5,621 nt of DNA. Origin: Sedimentibacter sp. Its GTDB lineage: Bacteria; Bacillota; Clostridia; Tissierellales; Sedimentibacteraceae. The DNA lies in assembly GCA_029256005.1 (NCBI GenBank), contig JAQSYS010000134.1, positions 1 through 5,621 of the forward strand. Direction: 5' to 3'. The position numbers and the translations under genes are program-made. Within the stretch, counting starts at the first letter, position 1. Each line of letters begins with the position of its first letter. The notes under the pieces were generated by a model that did no database searches, was not told the origin of the DNA, and saw only the letters and a program-made list of their open reading frames with translations. Positions 1-4,536 of this stretch are shown piece after piece.

Positions 1-31
1 ATGTAATAAGGAAGTCAATTGAAAAATCATT

Positions 32-36
32 GGAGG
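32..36 (+). promoter_or_regulatory. Ribosome binding site of infC, decides a non-ATG start
   Basis: GGAGG lies 5 nt before the ATT at 42 and 8 nt before the ATT at 45. An in-frame TAA sits at 39-41, directly between this site and the first ATT, so translation cannot begin further upstream. The next conventional start codon in frame is the TTG at 168, far from any Shine-Dalgarno sequence and inside the conserved N-terminal domain. The site therefore points to an ATT start. The 31 bases before it are the end of an untranslated leader; no hairpin or promoter is visible in that short stretch. Confidence 0.85.
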
Positions 37-44
37 TGTAAATT

Positions 45-551
45 ATTAAAGAACTTCAAATCAACGAACAAATTCGTGAAAAGGAAGTTAGAGTCATTGA
101 CTCTGATGGAAGTCAATTAGGTGTTATAAGCACCAATGAGGCTTTAAGAATTGCAGGAGAAAAGAAATTGGATTTGGTTGTTGTTTCACCAACTGCTGAG
201 CCACCCGTTTGCAGAATAATGAATTATGGCAAATACAAGTATTCTCAAGCAAAAAAAGAAAAGGAATCTAAAAAGAAGCAAAAAGTAATACAGGTAAAAG
301 AAATTAGGATGACACCTAATATAGAAGAACATGATTTAAGCGTTAAGGCTAAAAATGCGAATAAGTTCCTCGAGGACGGCGACAGGGTTAAAGTTGTTGT
401 ACGTTTCAGAGGAAGAGAATTAGGACACATGGATGTGGGCAGAGTGGTTCTGATGCAATTTGCTGAAATGACATCAGAAGTATCTGTAATAGATAAATTA
501 CCAATAGTTGAAGGTAAAAACATGATTATGTTTTTAACTCCAAAAAAATAA
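45..551 (+). CDS. infC: Translation initiation factor IF-3
   Basis: IF3 binds the 30S subunit, prevents premature joining of the 50S subunit and checks the start codon and initiator tRNA. The product is about 168 residues, the usual family length. The N-terminal domain (about 1-68) opens with K-E-L-Q-I-N-E-Q-I-R and contains the PPVCRIMNYGKYKY block (53-66). A lysine-rich linker follows (about 69-81), then the C-terminal domain (about 82-168) with the FRGRE signature (121-125) and a typical MFLTPKK ending. Two ATT codons stand in tandem at 42 and 45. I chose 45 for its 8-nt spacing from GGAGG and because family members normally begin one residue before a K/E pair, but 42 is possible. AUU starts for infC are known from E. 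coli and Geobacillus (Bacillus) stearothermophilus, where in E. coli they let IF3 repress its own translation; the same control is inferred here. It is first in the operon with rpmI and rplT. Confidence 0.95.
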   Translation: MKELQINEQIREKEVRVIDSDGSQLGVISTNEALRIAGEKKLDLVVVSPTAEPPVCRIMNYGKYKYSQAKKEKESKKKQKVIQVKEIRMTPNIEEHDLSVKAKNANKFLEDGDRVKVVVRFRGRELGHMDVGRVVLMQFAEMTSEVSVIDKLPIVEGKNMIMFLTPKK

Positions 552-578
552 TAACATTAACATTAAGGAGGAACTGTT

Positions 579-773
579 ATGCCAAAAGTAAAAACTAACA
601 GATCAGCTGCAAAGAGATTTTCTAAAACTGGAAGCGGTCAAATAAAGAGATCAAAGGCTGGAAAAAATCACTTCACAGGAAAAAAGGCTTCTAAGTCTAT
701 AAGAAACTTAAGAAAAGGCACACTTATTTCAAGTGCAGATTTTGATAGAATAAGCAAACTATTACCATATTAA
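579..773 (+). CDS. rpmI: 50S ribosomal protein L35
   Basis: L35 (bL35) is a small, very basic protein of the large ribosomal subunit. The 64-residue product matches the family length and begins with the typical MPKVKTNRSAAKRF block. The centre is rich in Lys and Arg (GKNHFTGKKASKSIRNLRK, residues about 28-46) and the protein ends in LLPY. Translation starts at ATG after an AAGGAGG site (565-571), 7 nt upstream. It lies 27 bp after infC and 29 bp before rplT, the conserved IF3-L35-L20 operon order, with no promoter or terminator visible in either gap, so the three genes are presumably cotranscribed. Confidence 0.97.
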   Translation: MPKVKTNRSAAKRFSKTGSGQIKRSKAGKNHFTGKKASKSIRNLRKGTLISSADFDRISKLLPY

Positions 774-802
774 TAAAGTAACATAATCAGGAGGAAAAGA
801 AA

Positions 803-1153
803 ATGGCAAGAGTTAAAAGAGCCGTAAATGCTAAGAAAAACCATAGAAAAGTACTAAAACTTGCTAAAGGATATTACGGAGCAAAAAGCAAATTATATAA
901 AACAGCAAACCAAGCAGTTATGAAATCACTTTCATATGCATATGTTGGAAGAAAGTTAAGAAAGAGAGAATTCAGACAGCTTTGGATAGCAAGAATTAAT
1001 GCTGCTACTAGACAAAATGGTTTATCATACAGCAAATTCATAAATCTTTTAAAACAAAACAATATAGAGATTAACAGAAAAATGCTTTCTGAAATGGCGA
1101 TATATGATCCAACAGGATTCACTAGCCTTGTAGAGCAAGTAAAAGCAATTTAA
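803..1153 (+). CDS. rplT: 50S ribosomal protein L20
   Basis: L20 (bL20) binds 23S rRNA early and is needed for 50S assembly. In E. coli and B. subtilis it also represses its own operon by binding the mRNA leader. The 116-residue product has the family's usual length. The basic N-terminal extension (MARVKRAVNAKKNHRKVLKLAKGYYGA, about 1-27) is followed by the helical region SYAYVGRKLRKREFRQLWIARINAA (about 44-68) and the C-terminal RNA-binding domain with NGLSYSKFINLLK and INRKMLSEMA. The start ATG follows AGGAGG (789-794) with 8 nt spacing. It is the last gene of the operon and an intrinsic terminator follows 9 bp after the stop. The L20-binding leader, if present, would lie upstream of infC, mostly outside this window. 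Confidence 0.97.
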   Translation: MARVKRAVNAKKNHRKVLKLAKGYYGAKSKLYKTANQAVMKSLSYAYVGRKLRKREFRQLWIARINAATRQNGLSYSKFINLLKQNNIEINRKMLSEMAIYDPTGFTSLVEQVKAI

Positions 1154-1162
1154 TAGCCGATT

Positions 1163-1189
1163 AAGACTGTAAAAATGCAGTCTTTTTTT
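1163..1189 (+). terminator. Intrinsic terminator of the infC-rpmI-rplT operon
   Basis: A perfect 7-bp stem, AAGACTG (1163-1169) with CAGTCTT (1178-1184), is followed by an unbroken T run that reaches 1189. Two further pairs (U-G and A-U) may close the loop down to AAAA. The position immediately after the rplT stop codon and the U tract make a Rho-independent terminator very likely. It separates the ribosomal operon from the potassium transport operon. Confidence 0.92.
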
Positions 1190-1237
1190 ATGCTGATTTA
1201 GATAATACAGTTGTTAACGACAATTATTTACTTTATT

Positions 1238-1253
1238 TATATTTTAAAATATA
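1238..1253. repeat. Perfect 16-bp AT palindrome upstream of the ktrB promoter
   Basis: TATATTTTAAAATATA is an exact palindrome in a very A+T-rich stretch, ending 11 bp before the -35 hexamer of the ktrB promoter. By position (about -46 to -61 from the predicted transcription start) it could act as an UP element contacted by the RNA polymerase alpha subunit, or as an operator for an activator. It may also be a chance product of low-complexity sequence. No regulator gene is nearby to support an operator. Confidence 0.4.
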
Positions 1254-1264
1254 CAATATTTATA

Positions 1265-1292
1265 TTGAAATTATTAAACAAAGTGCTATAAT
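1265..1292 (+). promoter_or_regulatory. Sigma-A type promoter of the ktrB-ktrA-methyltransferase operon
   Basis: The -35 is TTGAAA (1265-1270, five of six consensus bases) and the -10 is a perfect TATAAT (1287-1292), separated by 16 bp. A TG at 1284-1285 gives an extended -10 (TGCTATAAT). Transcription would begin near 1299, leaving a 5' UTR of about 59 nt. The promoter lies after the rplT terminator, so the potassium operon is likely an independent transcription unit. The strong match suggests substantial expression unless it is repressed or attenuated. Confidence 0.85.
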
Positions 1293-1306
1293 CAAGGAAC
1301 AACTAT

Positions 1307-1337
1307 GAATGCATAAATTAACATAATTTGTGCATTC
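1307..1337 (+). promoter_or_regulatory. Strong 14-bp hairpin in the ktrB 5' UTR
   Basis: The arms GAATGCATAAATTA (1307-1320) and TAATTTGTGCATTC (1324-1337) pair over 14 bp with a single U-G wobble, leaving a 3-nt ACA loop. It begins about 8 nt after the predicted transcription start and ends 10 nt before the ktrB ribosome binding site, which stays unpaired. Only three T residues follow, so it is a poor terminator. Possible roles are protection of the mRNA 5' end, a protein-binding RNA element, or a DNA operator just downstream of the promoter. It is too short to be the ydaO-type c-di-AMP riboswitch. Confidence 0.7.
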
Positions 1338-1357
1338 TTTAAGTTAAGAGGGAAATT

Positions 1358-2713
1358 ATGAAATATATTGAGAAGAAAATTAAAGAAATTAAAAAAAATC
1401 CATACATGATATTTTTCTTTGGATTTGCAATTGTTATTTTTATAGGCGCGATATTGCTGGCTCTTCCTTTTGCTTCGCAAAATGGACAGAGTGTAGGATT
1501 TATAAATGCGCTTTTTACTGCTGCATCAGCAACATGTGTTACCGGACTTGTTGTAGTAAATACAGCTGCTCATTGGACATTGTTTGGCAAGCTGGTTATT
1601 ATAACTCTAATTCAGATAGGCGGACTTGGAGTTATGACTATGACTGCCATGATTTCTTTTTTTCTTGGTAAAAGAATATCACTTAAAACAAGAATTCTGA
1701 TAATGGAAGAAAGAAATGCTGATGAATTGCAGGGAGTTGTGAGACTTACAAAAAATATACTATTATACACCTTTGGTGTTGAGTTGGTCGGTGCAGTGTT
1801 GTTTTCCTTTGTGTTCATAAAGGATTATGGCATTGTAAAAGGTATTGGATATTCCTTGTTCCATGCTATATCTTCATTTTGTAATGCGGGGTTCGACTTG
1901 ATTGGAAACAGCATGATAAATTATGTTGATAATCCAATAATTACTTTGGCAGCATGCGGCCTTATTGTAATAGGTGGTATAGGGTATTTCGTATTTTGGG
2001 ATATTTACGCAAGTAAGAAATTTCATATGCTTACGCTACACTCTAAACTTGTATTAATAATTACAGGAGTATTATTGGTTAGCGGAACAGCCATAATGTT
2101 TGCATTGGAACATGACAACCCCGGAACTATGGGTAATTTGGATATGTCAGGTAAAATTAATGCATCAATATTTCAAGCTGTGAATCCAAGAACTGCCGGA
2201 TATAACACAGTACCAATTGAAAACTTAAGAATGGCCACAGTTGCTATAACAGTTGCGTTTATGTTTATAGGCGGGTCTCCTGCTTCTACAGCAGGTGGTA
2301 TTAAAACGACAACTTTAGGAGTGCTTATTGTGTCCTTCTACAATTTATTTAGGGGTAAAAGAGATTTCGAAGTGTTTGAAAGAAGGATAATGCCAGAGAC
2401 TACCTTAAGAGCAGCAGCAATATTGATGACTTCGCTAATGCTTGTCTTGACTGTTTCTATTATACTTTCAATAACTGAAGAAGTATCAGGTTATGATTAT
2501 TTAGATATACTTTATGAAACTGTTTCTGCTTTTGCTACTGTAGGATTGACAAGAGGATTGACTCCTTATTTAAGCGATGCGGGGAAATTATTGTTATCAG
2601 CTTTAATGTTTATTGGAAGAGTAGGCCCAATGACAGTAGCATATGCATTTTTGAAACAAAATAAAAATATAGGAAACTATACTTATCCTGAGGGAAAGGT
2701 TATTATTGGATAG
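1358..2713 (+). CDS. ktrB: Potassium uptake channel subunit, KtrB/TrkH family
   Basis: Membrane subunit of a Ktr/Trk-type potassium uptake system. The 451 residues fit KtrB (about 445) better than the longer TrkH (about 480). Four membrane-pore-membrane repeats can be read, with membrane segments near 17-37, 74-101, 132-154, 191-214, 228-250, 290-328, 350-372 and 408-432. Each pore loop carries the selectivity glycine: TCVTGL (G63), FCNAGFD (G178), NPRTAGYN (G281) and FATVGLTRG (G396). The Gly/Ser/Thr-rich stretch 304-319 (IGGSPASTAGGIKTTT) corresponds to the flexible gating loop of the third repeat. R421 in GRVGPMT matches the conserved arginine of the last helix that faces the pore. The end (YPEGKVIIG) is typical. 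The start ATG follows GAGGG (1348-1352) with 5-nt spacing. The next gene encodes its cytosolic RCK partner, 10 bp downstream. Ion selectivity and Na+ dependence cannot be judged from the sequence alone. Confidence 0.93.
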   Translation: MKYIEKKIKEIKKNPYMIFFFGFAIVIFIGAILLALPFASQNGQSVGFINALFTAASATCVTGLVVVNTAAHWTLFGKLVIITLIQIGGLGVMTMTAMISFFLGKRISLKTRILIMEERNADELQGVVRLTKNILLYTFGVELVGAVLFSFVFIKDYGIVKGIGYSLFHAISSFCNAGFDLIGNSMINYVDNPIITLAACGLIVIGGIGYFVFWDIYASKKFHMLTLHSKLVLIITGVLLVSGTAIMFALEHDNPGTMGNLDMSGKINASIFQAVNPRTAGYNTVPIENLRMATVAITVAFMFIGGSPASTAGGIKTTTLGVLIVSFYNLFRGKRDFEVFERRIMPETTLRAAAILMTSLMLVLTVSIILSITEEVSGYDYLDILYETVSAFATVGLTRGLTPYLSDAGKLLLSALMFIGRVGPMTVAYAFLKQNKNIGNYTYPEGKVIIG

Positions 2714-2719
2714 AGGAGG
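2713..2719 (+). promoter_or_regulatory. Ribosome binding site of ktrA, overlapping the ktrB stop
   Basis: GAGGAGG begins on the last base of the ktrB TAG stop and ends 4 nt before the ATG at 2724. It fixes ktrA initiation at 2724 rather than at the in-frame TTG at 2706, which lies inside ktrB and lacks its own Shine-Dalgarno sequence. The overlap suggests that the two subunits are translationally coupled. Confidence 0.85.
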
Positions 2720-2723
2720 AAAT

Positions 2724-3371
2724 ATGAAACAAATAATTGTAATAGGCTGTGGAAGATTTGGCTCTGCTGCTGCAAGGACGTTAACTAAACTAGGACATGA
2801 CGTTATGGTTGTTGACCAAAATCCGGACATTATAAAAGATATATCAGAATTTGTAGCTCACGCAGTTCAAATGGATGCAATTGATGAAGCATCTTTTAGA
2901 ACCATTGGTCTACGTAATTTCGATGTTGCTATAGTTGCGATTGGTTCAGATATTCAAGCTTCAATTATGGGAACTTTAATTGCAAAGGAAGCTGGTGTGC
3001 CGGTTGTTATAGCAAAGGCTGCCAATGAAACTCATGGAAGGGTTTTAAGTAAAATAGGGGCAGATAAAATTATATATCCTGAAAGAGATATGGGGATGCG
3101 TGTAGCATTTGGACTTGTAACACCAAACATATTGGATGTTATAGAGTTTTCACCTGATTACAGTTTGGTTGAAACTGTAGCTCTTGAAGAATGGGTGGGT
3201 AAGTCACTAGAGGAATTAAATCTAGGAAAACACGGTTTGACTATTATAGCAATAAAAACCGGAGAACATATCAATATTGTTCCTTCTTCAAATACTGCAA
3301 TAAATCACGGAGACGTTATAGTTATACTTGGAAGTAACAAAAACTTGAAAATAATTAGCGATGTAAAATAA
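2724..3371 (+). CDS. ktrA: Potassium channel regulatory subunit, KtrA/TrkA RCK protein
   Basis: Cytosolic gating subunit, expected to form an octameric ring under the KtrB dimer and open it in response to nucleotides. At 215 residues it has one RCK_N and one RCK_C domain, as in KtrA; E. coli TrkA is a tandem duplication of about twice the size. The RCK_N Rossmann fold (about 1-135) starts with a beta strand and the nucleotide-binding GCGRFG (8-13), with the acidic residue ending strand 2 at D31 (VVDQNP). The YPERDMGMRVA block (118-128) includes E120, at the place where the B. subtilis protein has a cation-binding glutamate. RCK_C (about 136-215) is the domain that binds c-di-AMP in Gram-positive KtrA proteins; binding here is inferred from the family. 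The start ATG at 2724 follows GAGGAGG. It sits between its channel gene and the methyltransferase gene in one apparent operon. Confidence 0.94.
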   Translation: MKQIIVIGCGRFGSAAARTLTKLGHDVMVVDQNPDIIKDISEFVAHAVQMDAIDEASFRTIGLRNFDVAIVAIGSDIQASIMGTLIAKEAGVPVVIAKAANETHGRVLSKIGADKIIYPERDMGMRVAFGLVTPNILDVIEFSPDYSLVETVALEEWVGKSLEELNLGKHGLTIIAIKTGEHINIVPSSNTAINHGDVIVILGSNKNLKIISDVK

Positions 3372-3387
3372 TAGTCAGCAGGTGTGT

Positions 3388-4176
3388 ATGGATGTTATAA
3401 GGAGCAAAGATAATAATAAAATTAAATATGTTCGTTCTTTGTACACAAAAAAATGCCGTGATGAAGAAAATGCATTTATTGTTGAAGGAATTAAGTTTGT
3501 ATATGAAGCAATAAGAGAAAATGCTCATATAATGTATTTAATATTGAGCGAAAGCGCTTTAGCAAAAGAAGAAGTAAAAGAGCTCTATTATTTATCAAAG
3601 GAATCTGGTGCTGAAACAGTTATCTGTGATGACAATGTATTTAATTTTTCAGCAGATACTATTAATAGTCAGGGAGTATTGGCTGTAATCAAAAGGAAAA
3701 ATAATACGGAGACTGTCGGAGATTACAAATTTGCAATACTGTGCGACAGAATTCAGGATCCTGGTAATCTAGGAACAATTATAAGGACTGCAGACGCCTT
3801 TGGACCAGCAGTTGTAATTTTGAATAAGGGCTGTGTAGATGCTTATAATCCAAAGGTAGTAAGAGCTTCAGCCGGAGCAATATTCAGAGTGACCTTTGTT
3901 CATTCTGATTCTGATAAAGAAGTAATAAATTCATTAATTAATTTAGGTTTTAAAATTATCTCTACTGTTGTTAACTCAGATTATTCATTTGATGACATAG
4001 AAAACTCTGAAAAAATATGTGTTGTTATTGGGAACGAAGGACAAGGGGTTTCCCAGGAAATAGTTAATAATTCCCACATGAGCATTACAATTAAAATGAC
4101 AGGACGTGCTGAATCTTTGAATGCATCAATTGCAGCTGGAATAAGTATTTACGAAATAAGAAAAAAACTGTTGTAA
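3388..4176 (+). CDS. SPOUT (TrmH/SpoU) RNA 2'-O-methyltransferase, RlmP/YsgA-like
   Basis: SAM-dependent enzyme that methylates a ribose 2'-OH in RNA. An N-terminal L30e-like substrate-binding domain (about 1-105, with FIVEGIKFVYEA at 30-41) precedes the SPOUT catalytic domain. Motif 1 is DPGNLGTIIRTADAFG (124-139; N127 and the catalytic-type R133), motif 2 is IGNEGQGVS (214-222; E217), and motif 3 is IKMTGRAESLNASIAAG (235-251; S243, N245), which form the knotted SAM site. In B. subtilis the homologue adjacent to pheS, YsgA (RlmP), methylates G2553 in the 23S rRNA A-loop. Similar architecture and location favour that role, but the target is an inference and other SpoU enzymes share the motifs. 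The start at ATG 3388 is preferred over GTG 3382: AGGTG (3380-3384) is properly placed for the ATG, although it is weak and spaced only 3 nt away. The product is 262 residues. The gene lies 16 bp after ktrA. Confidence 0.9.
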   Translation: MDVIRSKDNNKIKYVRSLYTKKCRDEENAFIVEGIKFVYEAIRENAHIMYLILSESALAKEEVKELYYLSKESGAETVICDDNVFNFSADTINSQGVLAVIKRKNNTETVGDYKFAILCDRIQDPGNLGTIIRTADAFGPAVVILNKGCVDAYNPKVVRASAGAIFRVTFVHSDSDKEVINSLINLGFKIISTVVNSDYSFDDIENSEKICVVIGNEGQGVSQEIVNNSHMSITIKMTGRAESLNASIAAGISIYEIRKKLL

Positions 4177-4199
4177 TAAATAAATTGATTTGATATAAT
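4171..4199 (+). promoter_or_regulatory. Promoter of the pheST T-box leader, overlapping the upstream stop codon
   Basis: The -10 is a perfect TATAAT (4194-4199) with an extended TG at 4191-4192. At a 17-bp spacing the -35 is TTGTAA (4171-4176; four of six consensus bases), which is made of the last leucine codon and stop codon of the methyltransferase gene. Transcription would start near 4206. It gives pheST its own transcription unit, probably in addition to read-through from the potassium operon. Confidence 0.75.
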
Positions 4200-4215
4200 C
4201 TTTTATATGAAAATA

Positions 4216-4230
4216 TGGGGACTGTCCCCA
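4216..4230. repeat. GC-rich perfect palindrome TGGGGACTGTCCCCA
   Basis: A 15-nt inverted repeat, TGGGGAC and GTCCCCA around a single T, stands out in an otherwise A+T-rich leader. In RNA it would form a 5-bp or slightly longer hairpin about 10 nt from the predicted 5' end, just ahead of T-box stem I. There is no T run after it, so it is not a terminator. It is not part of the conserved T-box core. It could be a 5'-end stabiliser, a protein site, or a copy of a dispersed genomic repeat. Confidence 0.7.
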
Positions 4231-4483
4231 GCATAAAGGCTATGAAAAAGCCCAGTAAGTATAAAAATTGTTTTTATAGAGAGAAATCATCACGGCTGAA
4301 AGTGATTTTAGAACATTTATACTGAATATTCGCTTTGGAGCTTGCAAAATGAAATAACAGTAGTTTTGCACGGTAGAAATATCGTTATATAAATGAGGCT
4401 TTTAAAGAAGGTTTTATTTCTTTGAAAGTGAACAAGAGTGGTATCGCGATGCTTCGCCTCTTATTAGAGGTGAAGCTTTTTTT
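4231..4483 (+). promoter_or_regulatory. Phe-specific T-box leader (tRNA-sensing riboswitch)
   Basis: The leader binds uncharged tRNA-Phe and then prevents termination ahead of pheS. Stem I: AAAGC (4247-4251) pairs with GCTTT (4332-4336) below the specifier loop, with a K-turn-like ATGA (4242-4245) opposite GGAG (4337-4340). Above the loop AGTATAAA (4258-4265) pairs with TTTATACT (4316-4323). The 5' loop strand carries AGTA (4254-4257) and the 3' strand carries GAATATTC with specifier TTC (4329-4331), a Phe codon. The distal part has AGAGAG (4278-4283) and the GGCTGAAAG loop (4294-4302). TGCAAAA (4343-4349) with TTTTGCA (4364-4370) looks like stem II; CGGTA-GAAA-TATCG (4371-4384) follows. Stem III is AAAGAA (4404-4409) with TTCTTT (4418-4423). 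The antiterminator is AAGAG (4434-4438) with CTCTT (4458-4462) and GCG (4446-4448) with CGC (4455-4457), with bulge TGGTATC (4439-4445). Its UGGU complements ACCA, i.e. discriminator A73 of tRNA-Phe. The usual bulge is UGGNACC; here one C is U. Confidence 0.95.
4451..4483 (+). terminator. T-box attenuator terminator
   Basis: GCTTCGCCTCT (4451-4461) pairs with AGAGGTGAAGC (4466-4476) over 11 bp with one G-U pair and a TATT loop, followed by seven T residues (4477-4483). The 5' arm contains CGC and CTCT, the same bases used by the antiterminator, so the two structures are mutually exclusive. It ends 53 nt before the pheS start. No other terminator is visible between the methyltransferase gene and pheS, so it probably also terminates transcripts of the upstream operon. 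Confidence 0.95.
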
Positions 4484-4536
4484 ATGCCATGCAGTTTTGT
4501 ATAAATAATATTATTCATTACATGAAAGGAGAATAT

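Noticed and set aside
1..41. L20-type autoregulatory leader upstream of infC
   Set aside because: Only 41 bases of the leader are present; no hairpin or terminator can be identified in them, so the element cannot be claimed.
168..170. TTG as the start of infC
   Set aside because: It has no ribosome binding site and would remove 41 residues of the conserved N-terminal domain; the frame is open back to the ATT codons behind GGAGG.
245..523. Reverse-strand open frame within infC, and similar ones at 874-1122, 1612-1818 and 2603-2830
   Set aside because: All are antisense to clearly conserved genes, have no recognisable family features, and reflect codon bias on the opposite strand.
1211..1223. 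Short inverted repeat TTGT-TAACG-ACAA after the rplT terminator
   Set aside because: Four-base arms around a five-base centre are expected by chance in A+T-rich DNA.
1190..1357. ydaO-type c-di-AMP riboswitch before the potassium transporter genes
   Set aside because: The predicted transcript leader is only about 59 nt and holds a single hairpin, which is too short for that riboswitch, and its conserved elements are absent.
1292..1480. Reverse-strand open frame of 62 codons across the ktrB leader and start
   Set aside because: It overlaps the ktrB promoter, hairpin and coding start, has low-complexity Lys/Asn/Phe-rich content and no ribosome binding site, so it is not a gene.
2706..2708. TTG as the start of ktrA, overlapping ktrB
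   Set aside because: The six extra codons encode the ribosome binding site itself (D-R-G-G-N); ATG 2724 follows GAGGAGG and gives the standard MKQIIVIGCGRFG start.
3382..3384. GTG as the start of the methyltransferase gene
   Set aside because: It lies within the AGGTG that serves as the ribosome binding site for ATG 3388, and it adds only two non-conserved residues.
4489..4491. ATG as the start of pheS
   Set aside because: It directly follows the terminator T run with no ribosome binding site, and it would add 16 residues unlike the PheS family; ATG 4537 has AAGGAG in the right place.
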